64,000 nucleotides of DNA, taken from assembly GCF_014385105.1 (NCBI RefSeq), contig NZ_JACRTE010000003.1:124001-188000 (forward strand), read 5' to 3'. The notes beneath the pieces were generated by a model that was not told where the DNA came from, made no database searches, and saw only the letters and a program-made list of their open reading frames with translations. Source of the stretch: Qingrenia yutianensis. GTDB taxonomy: Bacteria > Bacillota > Clostridia > UMGS1810. Positions 8,803 through 17,046 of the stretch are shown in pieces. A program made the translations under genes and the position numbers. The number at the start of each line of letters is the position of its first letter. Within the stretch, counting starts at the first letter, position 1.

Positions 8803-9168
8803 TATACTTTACCGCATTGTACAAGTAAAACAGTATCGGCGGAGGGCAGTAAAACAACCGGGACAAAAAGACCTTTCGGGCTTGACTGTTCGGGGTTTGT
8901 TACTTGGAGCTTTATCAATTCCGGGTTTAATGCTTCCGGCATAGGACACAGAACGAAAGGGCAAATCGCAAAGTACAGCCGAATATCTTGGGGCAGCTCT
9001 CAAACCGGGGATTTGGCCTTTTACGGTGATTTATCGCACGTCGGAATCGTTGCCGTAAAGGACGCTGACGGAAACATTCTTGTTATCCATTGTTCGAGCG
9101 GTAATAATAATGTCGTTATTACAACAAACAGCGGTTTCGGTTTCGCGGCAAGACCGAGGTGCTATTAA
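8803..9168 (+). pseudogene. NlpC/P60 peptidase, C-terminal fragment lacking its N-terminus
   Basis: An open frame with no usable start codon encodes about 121 residues ending in RPRCY and a TAA at 9166-9168. It carries the core of an NlpC/P60 cell-wall endopeptidase: the catalytic cysteine in FGLDCSGFVTWSF, the catalytic histidine in GDLSHVGIVAV, and the third polar or His position in ILVIHCSSG. A stop at 8800-8802 and loss of the usual N-terminal export and SH3 parts show that it is truncated. Family members cleave D-Glu to diamino-acid links in peptidoglycan. The fragment lies just after the hairpin array, so a rearrangement there probably removed the upstream part. Confidence 0.8.
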
Positions 9169-9220
9169 AAACAAAAGACAGCGGGGAGCATTTCTATATG
9201 CCTTTCGCTGCCTGTATGAA

Positions 9221-9261
9221 AGAGCCACACAACCGAGAATTATTCTCTGTTGTGTGGCTCT
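9221..9261. terminator. strong hairpin between NlpC fragment and LuxR-type gene
   Basis: A 13-bp stem AGAGCCACACAAC / GTTGTGTGGCTCT closes a loop that itself pairs further (AGAAT/ATTCT). It lies 5 bases past the stop of the minus-strand regulator and past the end of the NlpC fragment, so it can serve both directions; the T runs are short. Confidence 0.65.
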
Positions 9262-9265
9262 GTTA

Positions 9266-10867
9266 TTATTTTTCCCGTGCATACAGTGCCGCAAAATTAA
9301 GAAGCTGCTTTTTTGAGGAAACGCCGAGCTTGCTGTAAATATTGCCGTTATGGTATTTAAGTGTACTCTCTTTAACTTCTGCAATCTGTAAAATTTCAGG
9401 AACGGTTTTTCCCTCCAGATAGAGGTCAAATATTGTTCTCTCCTTGGGAGTAAGGCTGCGTAAACCCGAACAGAAATGATCATAATCATCCTGTATGATG
9501 ATATTTTTATGCTCTTTCATCAGACGCTTGTTTTCGGTTCTGATGCGTTCAATCTCGCTTTGCAGACTCTCGTTTTTTTCGGAATGCTCATCGAAGATTT
9601 TTTGATATTCGTTATCCTTTCCGGCAAGAAATGCAAAAAGGTCGTCAATTTCCATAATACCGCTTTGACTTTCGTCGGAATATGTCTTTTCGGATTGCTT
9701 TATTTTGTCAAGCGATTTTTTTATCGGAAGGATAAATCGATTTGAAAAATACAGGCTAAGGCTTAAAACAGCAAATCCCAAAATCAGAATTATGAGTATA
9801 AGCTGTATGGTGTTTTTCGTTTCCAGCCCGGAATAATCCGCATACGGCATCATAACCGTAATAGAATAAGGTGTGTTTTCGGAATAAAGAGTTGTGTTTC
9901 TCGTCATGCCGATATATGCGCCGTATTCATTTTTTAAAGCGACAAGACCCTTTTTCAGCGGCTTGATTTTGAGGGAATCCTTAGGTGCAAGGAAATATCC
10001 GTTTTTTGCTCCGCAGCTTAATCCCTCTTTGATATTGATTTCTTTATCGCCCGAGCGGGAGAATATGCAGGTTATGTGCGGAAGCGTGGACGGCTGTGCG
10101 TGTGCGGACTTAAAAACGCTTTCGTTTACTTCAAAGCCGCAGATGCCGTAAACGCGGCCGCCGTCGCCTCTGATAGGAAGCGCTACAAGCATAACACGCT
10201 CCGACGTTCCGGGAAGCGTTATAATATTACAAATATGAGTGGCTTTTTCAATCGGCTCGGCGGTATCCGAAAGAACTTCTTCAAAATTCGGGAATCCCCC
10301 GGTGTCAAATTCCAAATGCCATTTACGGTGAGGCATAATGCCTTTGTTTATTGCAGCCTTCACATTTCCCCTGTAAAGAAGCATTGTTTCCTTGTCCGTT
10401 GTTCCGAACAGATCCTGATTAAGGTACACGCCTGCTTTTGAACCGCTTTCGCCGGTTTGAGATGCGTTAATCAGAATAAAAGCGCCGGAACAGCTTGCCT
10501 TTAAAAGCTCGTTCTTCAATAAATCAATATAGCGTTCCTCAAGAGCGTTGATATGCAAAAAAGAATTCTGAACGACGCCAAAATCTGTATTTTCCGAATT
10601 GAGATATTGCTCGGTAAGCTGTGCGGCTTTTTCGGAAAGCTGTGCGCCGCGCAAGGTAATATCATTGTAGTAAGACGTCATTTCACGGTCGAAAAACTCA
10701 ATCTGAAGGCTTAATATATCCGATATTTTATCCTCGGTTGTCGAAAAACGTCCGAACAGGAAAAGAAAAGCCGCAAATATAAGCAATAAAACGATAGCCA
10801 GGATAAACATATATCCAAACAGCTTTTTTTGCATAGATTGTCTTTTGTTTCTTACCGATATTTGCAT
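9266..10867 (-). CDS. membrane-anchored sensor with C-terminal LuxR-type HTH
   Basis: About 533 residues. A transmembrane helix (about 12-36, FGYMFILAIVLLLIFAAF) is followed by a large extracytoplasmic sensing region (about 37-345, probably Cache-like). A second membrane helix follows (about 350-372, LILIILILGFAVLSLSLYF), then a HAMP-like or coiled-coil segment (SEIERIRTENKRLMKEH). The C-terminal GerE/LuxR helix-turn-helix is LTPKERTIFDLYLEGKTVPE with TLKYHNGNIYSKLGV. It would bind DNA directly while anchored in the membrane. I take ATG 10867 behind GGGGGA rather than an upstream in-frame codon inside the previous gene. Its operon partner is an orphan solute-binding lipoprotein, so it probably senses a ligand with that protein. 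Confidence 0.85.
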   Translation of the reverse strand: MQISVRNKRQSMQKKLFGYMFILAIVLLLIFAAFLFLFGRFSTTEDKISDILSLQIEFFDREMTSYYNDITLRGAQLSEKAAQLTEQYLNSENTDFGVVQNSFLHINALEERYIDLLKNELLKASCSGAFILINASQTGESGSKAGVYLNQDLFGTTDKETMLLYRGNVKAAINKGIMPHRKWHLEFDTGGFPNFEEVLSDTAEPIEKATHICNIITLPGTSERVMLVALPIRGDGGRVYGICGFEVNESVFKSAHAQPSTLPHITCIFSRSGDKEINIKEGLSCGAKNGYFLAPKDSLKIKPLKKGLVALKNEYGAYIGMTRNTTLYSENTPYSITVMMPYADYSGLETKNTIQLILIILILGFAVLSLSLYFSNRFILPIKKSLDKIKQSEKTYSDESQSGIMEIDDLFAFLAGKDNEYQKIFDEHSEKNESLQSEIERIRTENKRLMKEHKNIIIQDDYDHFCSGLRSLTPKERTIFDLYLEGKTVPEILQIAEVKESTLKYHNGNIYSKLGVSSKKQLLNFAALYAREK

Positions 10868-10880
10868 AACAATCCCCCGT

Positions 10881-12203
10881 CTATTTTTCGCAGAGCTTTT
10901 GCCAAAGTCCCTCGGCAAGTGCTTCGGGCGGCGTGTTGCTTAATATAAATTGTTTCTGTTCGTTTCTTAAATAATCGTAAAATGCGTAAACTCTGCTGTA
11001 ATATTCGGGACTTTGCTGTTCCGATAAAACCTCCGAGCTTTCCTTAATTTTTTTTAGGGCTGCATAGAGTTTTTCATAATCGGCTGTCTTGAAACGGCAG
11101 TCGTCTATTTTGTCAAACGCACCGTTTGTAACCGGCATATAACCTGTTTGGCTTACGAACTCAAGATTTCTCTCCGGCTCGGTGAGCCATTTGGCAAAAA
11201 TCACTGCAGCCTCTGCTTTTTGACTTGATGTTTTATATGCGCAAAGACCGACTCCGGCTTGCGTGATATACGGCTTTTTTCCGTTTTCAGCGGGCAGAGG
11301 CAGTATATCCAGATCCATCGGCTCACTCGTTCCGTCCTCATATGTCACGGTATCATTATAGTAAAGAATTGCGGCGGACGAGCCTATGCCGGCTACAACC
11401 TCGCCTGTCATCACCTGTGTGTTTGAATAGAGATTTGAAAGCATAATATGCCCTTTTGCAAGCGAATCCGCAAATTTCATAAAGGTTTGCTTAAAAATCA
11501 CGTTTGACGGGTCATAGAATCCGTTGTCGGCAAAAATATTTCCTGCGCCGCTTTCCGCAGCCGCAAGCTCAATGGCTCGCAGCGGATAATCAAGAGCGCA
11601 GAACGGTTTTCCGCCCGACCAGTCATAATATTTCGCGGCAGCATCGAAAAACCCGTCCCAGGTGGACAGCGCTTCATATGTAACGCCCGTATCGGCTGAA
11701 AAGCGTTCAAACTGACCGCCGGCGATAAACAAAAGATGGGTGGATTTGGACACCGGGAACACGGACAGCTTTCCTTCTGCCGTGCCGTCCTCCAAAAACT
11801 CCGGAACGTATGCCGAAAGCTCTTTTTCGGAAAAATATTCGTTCCAGTCAAGTAAACAATCCGTTCCAAGCTCCAGCGCGTTGCTTTTGTGCGCAAAGAA
11901 AAGGTCGGGCATTTCGGCGGAACCGGGAATCTTATTATGTGCGTCAAGCAGTTTTTCGCCTATTTTGGAGGCATTCGACATTGCCGTAACATTGATAATA
12001 ATGCCTTTTTCCATGCCAACTGTCTCGTTAAATTCGTCAATAAGCCGATTCATCGGCGAATACGCTTGTTCTCCGTAAACGTGCCACATTGTAAGCGTAA
12101 CGGGTTTGTTTTTATCAAGCTTCGATTTTTTGCAGCCGGAAAGGCAGCATATTGATATGCTGAAAATGAGAAAAAGCAAAAATAATTTTCTTGCTGAATT
12201 CAT
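10881..12203 (-). CDS. extracellular solute-binding lipoprotein (family 1)
   Basis: A 440-residue ABC-type substrate-binding protein anchored as a lipoprotein: signal peptide with lipobox LSGC at about residues 21-24. The family 1 pattern is visible in VTLTMWHVYGEQAYSPMNRLIDEFNE near the N-terminus and in the C-terminal KAEAAVIFAKWLTEPERNLEFVSQTGYMPV. Such proteins usually bind sugars for an importer, but no permease or ATPase gene follows. The only partner is the membrane LuxR-type regulator 13 bases downstream, so a role as a sensory co-receptor is plausible. The promoter region carries repeated operator-like motifs. Confidence 0.88.
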   Translation of the reverse strand: MNSARKLFLLFLIFSISICCLSGCKKSKLDKNKPVTLTMWHVYGEQAYSPMNRLIDEFNETVGMEKGIIINVTAMSNASKIGEKLLDAHNKIPGSAEMPDLFFAHKSNALELGTDCLLDWNEYFSEKELSAYVPEFLEDGTAEGKLSVFPVSKSTHLLFIAGGQFERFSADTGVTYEALSTWDGFFDAAAKYYDWSGGKPFCALDYPLRAIELAAAESGAGNIFADNGFYDPSNVIFKQTFMKFADSLAKGHIMLSNLYSNTQVMTGEVVAGIGSSAAILYYNDTVTYEDGTSEPMDLDILPLPAENGKKPYITQAGVGLCAYKTSSQKAEAAVIFAKWLTEPERNLEFVSQTGYMPVTNGAFDKIDDCRFKTADYEKLYAALKKIKESSEVLSEQQSPEYYSRVYAFYDYLRNEQKQFILSNTPPEALAEGLWQKLCEK

Positions 12204-12281
12204 ATTTAGATTCCTCCGTGATATGATTTGATGATTTTTCCGTTTCTCCTGTTTTATGCCGGTAAGTTGCCAACAGATGTA

Positions 12282-12369
12282 ATCAATCCTATACTTTTTC
12301 CCCTACTTTTTCAAAAAAACTTAAATTCTTTTGAAATTCATCCTATACTTTTGGCAAAAAGTATGGGGA
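12282..12369 (-). promoter_or_regulatory. cluster of four CCTATACTTTTT-like motifs upstream of the solute-binding gene
   Basis: Two near-identical direct copies, ATCAATCCTATACTTTTT (12282-12299) and ATTCATCCTATACTTTTG (12336-12353), lie 54 bases apart. A third, shorter copy, CCCCTACTTTTTC, is at 12300-12312, and an inverted copy, AAAAAGTATGGGG, is at 12356-12368. The last two full copies form a dyad around GGCA. This arrangement, 80-170 bases upstream of the gene, fits an operator array for the LuxR-type regulator encoded in the same operon (inference). Confidence 0.55.
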
Positions 12370-12656
12370 CAAAAAGATATTTCTATGTATAATGAAAACA
12401 TGTAAAAACAACAATTTGCAGCACCGGAAAGAATTATCTGCAAAAAAAGATAAAGGGGCGACCTTTTACGTATGTGTTTCAACCTATTATAAAGTAATCG
12501 CAGTTTCTTAAATAAAAAGACGGGTTCTTTTTCAGCTGATATATCCAGCACGAGTATATCACATTCTTGGCAATTAGTCAACGGCTTGCGGATAATTTGC
12601 GTAGGTTTGTGAAAAAGAAACGGGTTTATAAGTTTTTCAGAGAGGAGGCGAGGCGT
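12370..12656. other. intergenic region before the zinc-ribbon operon
   Basis: Contains no supported gene. It must hold the promoter for the plus-strand operon, but I see no convincing -35/-10 pair; TTTATAAG near 12625 is a possible weak -10. The ribosome site GAGGAGGCGAGG ends just before ATG 12657. Confidence 0.4.
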
Positions 12657-13040
12657 ATGATAAATGAGAAGCATAAAACGGCTGCATACAAAATTATTCC
12701 GTCACAGGGCGGAAACCGTTACAGCTTTTTCTGCGAATTGTCGGGGATGCTTGTTTGCACAAGCGGAACATATTATGCGGATAATCCGGAAAAAGAGCTT
12801 TTTACCGCTTGGGAATCAGAGGGCAAAAATAATTTTAATGTTTGTCACCGATGCGGAAGATGGGTTGATTCCGTTGTGTATAATCCGGATGTGCTGATGT
12901 GCGTGGACTGTGCTCCTCTCGAGGAGGAGGCGAAATACTGCAAGCACTGCGGAGCAAGAGCGAAAAACGGCGACATAGTTTGCTCCGTATGCGAAAAAAA
13001 GTTGTTATACGGAGGTGCCGGTGAAAATGGCGAAATATAA
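12657..13040 (+). CDS. double zinc-ribbon protein
   Basis: About 127 residues, no signal peptide or membrane segment. The first half (SFFCELSGMLVCTSGTYY) resembles a small beta domain and is not recognised. The second half holds paired cysteine knuckles CHRCGRWV...CVDC and CKHCGARA...CSVC, two zinc ribbons in tandem. ATG 12657 follows GAGGAGGCG at good distance; an upstream ATG at 12567 in the same frame lacks a ribosome site and adds basic residues of unlikely origin. It overlaps the next gene by about 20 bases and opens a long operon in which nearly every second product carries zinc ribbons. Function unknown; protein-protein or nucleic-acid contacts are possible. Confidence 0.75.
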   Translation: MINEKHKTAAYKIIPSQGGNRYSFFCELSGMLVCTSGTYYADNPEKELFTAWESEGKNNFNVCHRCGRWVDSVVYNPDVLMCVDCAPLEEEAKYCKHCGARAKNGDIVCSVCEKKLLYGGAGENGEI

Positions 13041-13311
13041 TAATCCGTCAAGAAAAGAAGTTTTGGAGCATTTCGGTTTCGGTACGGAAAATATGAAAAG
13101 GCTTAAAATCTGTCAGTGCTGCGGCAACGCACAGGCCGCAAAAAACAAGCTTTGCGAGGTTTGTCATACAAAGTTGCGCGATGAAACGCTTTTTGATATT
13201 TACAAAGCAAAGCACCGCTGCTGCGAAAAATGCGGGAACGTGCTTCCGGATGACGCGGAGTACTGTCCCTTGTGCGGGGCGAAACAAAATAATGAAAGAG
13301 AGTCAATATAA
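13021..13311 (+). CDS. small double zinc-ribbon protein
   Basis: About 96 residues. It has two zinc ribbons, CQCCGNA...CEVC and CEKCGNV...CPLCG, with no membrane segment. The GTG at 13021 is placed five bases after GGAGG (13011-13015); an ATG at 13027 is also possible, and a GTG at 13015 lies inside the ribosome site. It overlaps the genes on both sides and is clearly co-translated. Related in style to the preceding gene, perhaps by duplication of the ribbon module. Function unknown. Confidence 0.7.
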   Translation: MKMAKYNNPSRKEVLEHFGFGTENMKRLKICQCCGNAQAAKNKLCEVCHTKLRDETLFDIYKAKHRCCEKCGNVLPDDAEYCPLCGAKQNNERESI

Positions 13312-13423
13312 AGATGTTAAAATTCCGGAGGATGTAACGCTTGATGCGGGCGGCAAAATATTTCTTTGGGAAAATCTTAAAACGCTGAGACCGCTTTGCG
13401 ATGCGTTTACGATAAACAAATAA
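13292..13423 (+). CDS. small 43-residue protein
   Basis: A short frame starting with ATG 13292 inside the end of the previous gene encodes a soluble, charged peptide (KDVKIPEDVTLDAGGKIFLW) ending in DAFTINK. Codon choice looks like that of its neighbours and the reading is uninterrupted. No family recognised and the ribosome site is weak, so translation would depend on coupling to the upstream gene. Confidence 0.45.
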   Translation: MKESQYKDVKIPEDVTLDAGGKIFLWENLKTLRPLCDAFTINK

Positions 13424-13485
13424 TTTAATTGTAATATCCATTTTTAAAATGTGGATATAGATAAAAATTTTTAAGGAGGTTCATC

Positions 13486-13881
13486 ATGAAAGGAAGAAAG
13501 TTTTTGAAGGTCACGGGTATTCTGATGATTATCGGAGGAGCATTTGGTATCATCGGAGGGATTGTTGCAATGATCGGAGCAGGAGCTTTGGCGGCGGTTC
13601 TTGAAACGAGTGCCGGCGGGCTTATGCTTGCAAGTGCGCTGATTCTGGCAAGTGCAGTATTTCAGCTGGTTGCCGGAATTATGGGTGTAAAAAACTGCGA
13701 TAAACCCGAAAAGGCTCAAAGCTGCATAGTTATTGGCGTAATTGTGGCAATTTTAAGCGTAGCGGGAAACGTTATTTCAAACGTGCTTGGCAGTGATTTT
13801 AACATCATTAACTACGTTGCCGGTCTGATTATTCCGGTTCTGTACATAATTGGTGCGGTAAAAAATAAAGAGCCGGCATAA
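13486..13881 (+). CDS. four-helix membrane protein
   Basis: A 131-residue protein with four hydrophobic segments: about residues 8-30 (VTGILMIIGGAFGIIGGIV), 40-65, 76-98 and 108-126. Gly/Ala-rich helices and a short polar tail (KNKEPA) are typical of small DUF4064-like membrane proteins, but the family is not certain. AAGGAGG precedes the ATG at ideal spacing. Lies in the zinc-ribbon/SPFH operon and could be a membrane anchor for one of its soluble partners. Confidence 0.7.
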   Translation: MKGRKFLKVTGILMIIGGAFGIIGGIVAMIGAGALAAVLETSAGGLMLASALILASAVFQLVAGIMGVKNCDKPEKAQSCIVIGVIVAILSVAGNVISNVLGSDFNIINYVAGLIIPVLYIIGAVKNKEPA

Positions 13882-13949
13882 GTAAAATATCCGAATGCTC
13901 CCGCCGTCCGGTTTTTGGCAGCGGGAGCATATGTGCCAAAATTCAAGAG

Positions 13950-15128
13950 GTGATTTTTATTAAAAAATATATTGCTTTTTTAACGGTTTTATTTCTTTTT
14001 ATTTTCGGTAATATACTTTGCGTCAATGCCGGCGCAGATATTGCGGTTGGAATAACGATAAACGGGGAAGTTATCGAAACGGAGGTTTCACCCTTTGTGG
14101 AAAACGGACGTACGCTCGTTCCGGTGAGAGCCGTTTCGGAGCATTTAAAGTACAGCGTTGAGTGGTTTGCGGAGGAACAAAGAGTCGATATTGATTCGCC
14201 CTCCGATAAGCTTACGCTTTACATAGGCAGCGCAGACTATTATAAAAACGGTGAAAAAAGAACCATGGACGTTCCTGCGGTAATTAAAGACGAAAGAACC
14301 TTTGTTCCCCTGCGGCTGGTTGCCGAGGAAATGGGATGTGAGGTTAAATGGGACGAAGAAAATAATATTGCAAATGTAATAAAATATAACATTGTGGAGG
14401 CAAAGACGCCTCATGATATTATACTTAATGCGGCAAGCTATACAAAAATCATTCTTAAGGAGCAGGAATATGATTTATCGGAGCTTGACGCGATAAATAT
14501 TGATAACCCCAATGTTTTTGCAGACGATACCTTTGAAGGATACGAATATATAATAAAAGACGTATCCAATCTTGTTATAGAAGCACCGGAGGGAATAAGC
14601 GCTTCTGTTGTAACTCAGGCTCCCTACGCAAACGTACTAAGCTTTAAGGGATGCAGCGGTATTGTGCTTAAAAATATCACGGCAGGACATAAGGTTGAGA
14701 AGGGCTATTGTACCGGCGGCGTAATAATGCTTGACGGTTGCCGGGATATAAATATTGATAAATGCGGCCTGTACGGCTGCGGAACGTACGGAATAACTGC
14801 GACAGACTCTGCTGAAATAACTGTGGAAAACACGGAAATATATGAGTGCACATATGGGCTTGTTGAGTTAAGCGACTGTGGCGGAATTAAGTTTAACGGC
14901 TGCACATTCAGAGATTCCGGGATGTTTTCAATGTTTGTACTGGACGGCTGCAGCGGTGTAAGCGTAACAAACTCGGAAATTAAAAATAACAACAGTTCGG
15001 AGAATTCGTATTTTATAAGCGCTTACGATTGTTCGGATATTGAATTTTCCGGCTGTGACTTTTCAAATAATTCTTATTATAATTTCTGCAGCGGCGATGC
15101 TGTAAAATTTACCGGATGCAAATTATGA
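13950..15128 (+). CDS. secreted protein with copper-amine-oxidase-N stalk domain and beta-helix
   Basis: About 390 residues: signal peptide, then a copper amine oxidase N-terminal-like domain (about 28-145; motifs GRTLVPVRAVSEHL and ERTFVPLRLVAEEMG). A right-handed parallel beta-helix follows, made of short Asn/Cys-rich rungs (VIMLDGCRDINIDKCGLYGC and similar) to the C-terminus. Stalk domains of this type occur on clostridial surface proteins; beta-helices often bind or cleave polysaccharide, but no catalytic residues are evident. Start is odd: the only legal codon is GTG 13950, which lies inside the ribosome site GAGGTGA, whereas an ATT at 13959 sits five bases after that site where an ATG would be expected. 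Confidence 0.78.
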   Translation: MIFIKKYIAFLTVLFLFIFGNILCVNAGADIAVGITINGEVIETEVSPFVENGRTLVPVRAVSEHLKYSVEWFAEEQRVDIDSPSDKLTLYIGSADYYKNGEKRTMDVPAVIKDERTFVPLRLVAEEMGCEVKWDEENNIANVIKYNIVEAKTPHDIILNAASYTKIILKEQEYDLSELDAINIDNPNVFADDTFEGYEYIIKDVSNLVIEAPEGISASVVTQAPYANVLSFKGCSGIVLKNITAGHKVEKGYCTGGVIMLDGCRDINIDKCGLYGCGTYGITATDSAEITVENTEIYECTYGLVELSDCGGIKFNGCTFRDSGMFSMFVLDGCSGVSVTNSEIKNNNSSENSYFISAYDCSDIEFSGCDFSNNSYYNFCSGDAVKFTGCKL

Positions 15129-15152
15129 TAAGCATATTAAGGGAGTGAAACG

Positions 15153-16232
15153 ATGGAAACAGTACAAAGCTATAAGTGTCCTTGCTGCGGTGCTTCGCTG
15201 ATTTTCCAAAACGAGTCGCTGCACTGCGATTCCTGCGGAAATGATTTTGAGCTTGACGCTATGCGGCAAATTGAGGATGTCGGATCGCAAATGCAGGGAG
15301 AGTCAAAATATGACTGGGAGCATTACGAACCGAGAAACTATGAAACAGACGGAGAAATTGAACTTGCAAGCTATACCTGTCCCTCCTGCGGTGCGGAGAT
15401 AACCGGTGACGATACAATGGGGTCGACCATCTGCCCTTACTGCGGTGATGCGGCGGTAATCAAGGGACAGTTTGAGGGAACACTGCGCCCTGATTATATT
15501 ATTCCGTTTAAAACAGAAAAAAAGGCGGCAATAGAGGCGTTTGAGGCAGATTTCAAAAATGCGCCGTTTCTGCCGGACGAATTTAAGGTTAAGAAGAAAA
15601 TTGAAGAAATGACAGGTGTTTACGTGCCATTCTGGATGTTCGATTGCGATTGCAACGCAGCAATAACTTACGGGGCACAAAGAACCACAAGCTGGAGTGA
15701 TTCCAATTACAATTATACCAAAACAGATTATTACAGACTTTTCAGAAGCGGCAGTGTGGGTTTTGCCAACATTCCTGTTGACGGCTCAAAAAAGGCGGAT
15801 GACGCATATATGGAGGCGGTAGAACCTTTTTGTTATGATGATGCAGTGGAGTTTAACGGCGCATATCTTTCGGGGTATATGGCGGATAAATATGATGTTT
15901 CGGCAGAGGAAAGCATAGAGCGAGCTAACGAACGTGTAAAAAATTCAACGGTTTCGGTATTTAAGGAGACGACGAGCGGTTACGCTGCGGTGATTCCCGA
16001 AAGTACAAAAATCAGCTTTTCAGGCGGTAAAATAAGGTATTCCCTTCTCCCGGTTTGGATGCTTAACATCAAATATATGAACAATACCTATAAGTTTGCT
16101 GTCAACGGACAGACCGGTAAGGTTGTCGGTGAATATCCTATTGATAACGGAAAAAAATGGAGATACTTTGCGAAAATTGCAGGCTTTGCTTATATAGCAG
16201 CTGCAGTTATAGCATATTTCTTGCTGCATTAG
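15153..16232 (+). CDS. YdjG-like zinc-ribbon membrane protein
   Basis: A 359-residue protein. Two zinc ribbons open it: CPCCGAS...CDSCG (about 9-30) and CPSCGAE...CPYCG (about 75-98). A conserved globular region follows (RPDYIIPFKTEKKAAIEAF, VYVPFWMFDCDCNA), then one C-terminal membrane helix (FAYIAAAVIAYFLL). This is the layout of Bacillus YdjG, which with YdjH forms a membrane complex that recruits the SPFH protein YdjI. YdjH- and YdjI-like genes follow in this operon. Strong ribosome site (GGGAG) before ATG. Confidence 0.85.
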   Translation: METVQSYKCPCCGASLIFQNESLHCDSCGNDFELDAMRQIEDVGSQMQGESKYDWEHYEPRNYETDGEIELASYTCPSCGAEITGDDTMGSTICPYCGDAAVIKGQFEGTLRPDYIIPFKTEKKAAIEAFEADFKNAPFLPDEFKVKKKIEEMTGVYVPFWMFDCDCNAAITYGAQRTTSWSDSNYNYTKTDYYRLFRSGSVGFANIPVDGSKKADDAYMEAVEPFCYDDAVEFNGAYLSGYMADKYDVSAEESIERANERVKNSTVSVFKETTSGYAAVIPESTKISFSGGKIRYSLLPVWMLNIKYMNNTYKFAVNGQTGKVVGEYPIDNGKKWRYFAKIAGFAYIAAAVIAYFLLH

Positions 16233-16243
16233 GAGGGAGCTAA

Positions 16244-17020
16244 ATGAAAAGATTTGTTGCAATCATGATTGCCCTTCTCTGCTTTGTATCGACAATTACC
16301 GTATATGCGGATTTTATCAATCCAACGATTACGGATTCGGTCGGATACCTGACAGAGGAACAAAATAAAGAGCTGTCGGCAAGGCTTGATAAAATTCGTG
16401 AACAATATAATTTTGACATCGTATTTGTTTCAGAGGATAGATTATCTGCCTATGACGCACAAGCGGCGGCAGACGACATTTACGATTATAATGGCTACGG
16501 TTACGGTGATAATTATGACGGAATACTTTTTTATATAGCAGATTCCGAAAGAGAATATCATTTTTCCGTCTGCGGCAGCGGCGAGACAATATTTAACAAA
16601 AACGGTCTTGCATACCTTGAAAAAAAGATTGTGCCGTATTTAAAGGAAGATAACTATTATGCTGCAGTCAAATCATACGCCGACCGTACGGAAGAGCTTT
16701 TGGAGATGGCAGCAGAGGGTAAGCCGTTCAACAAGAGGCAGCACAGCATGAAGTATATCCTGTGTGTGGTTGCCGGGGCGCTTCTTCTTCCCCTTATTCT
16801 TGCGTATTTTATGATGCACAAAAAGCTCTGCGCAATGAAAACGGCGGTCAAAGAGGACTATGCCGGCAATTATATGAAGCCGAACAGTATGAATCTTGAC
16901 TTTTCAAGGGATATATTCCTTTACAGCACCGTGACAAAAACGGAAAAACCGAAATCGGATTCCGGCAGCCATACATCGTCTTCCGGAAGAAGTCACGGCG
17001 GAAGGGGCGGAAGTTTTTAA
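16244..17020 (+). CDS. YdjH-like TPM-domain membrane protein
   Basis: A 258-residue protein with a signal peptide (1-22) and a TPM domain outside the membrane (about 28-155; VGYLTEEQNKELSARLDKI, DNYDGILFYIADSEREYHF). One membrane helix follows (about 169-190, YILCVVAGALLLPLILAYF), then a cytoplasmic tail ending in a Ser/Gly/His-rich stretch (RSHGGRGGSF). That tail is diagnostic for the YgcG/YdjH group. Starts 12 bases after the YdjG-like gene behind AGGAGGGA. In Bacillus the YdjG-YdjH pair is a membrane receptor for YdjI. Confidence 0.88.
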   Translation: MKRFVAIMIALLCFVSTITVYADFINPTITDSVGYLTEEQNKELSARLDKIREQYNFDIVFVSEDRLSAYDAQAAADDIYDYNGYGYGDNYDGILFYIADSEREYHFSVCGSGETIFNKNGLAYLEKKIVPYLKEDNYYAAVKSYADRTEELLEMAAEGKPFNKRQHSMKYILCVVAGALLLPLILAYFMMHKKLCAMKTAVKEDYAGNYMKPNSMNLDFSRDIFLYSTVTKTEKPKSDSGSHTSSSGRSHGGRGGSF

Positions 17021-17046
17021 AAACAAATTTTAAGGAGGAAAGAATT

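Noticed and set aside
12567..12656. Upstream ATG extension of the first zinc-ribbon protein
   Set aside because: No ribosome site and the added residues are unlike the rest; GAGGAGGCG supports ATG 12657.
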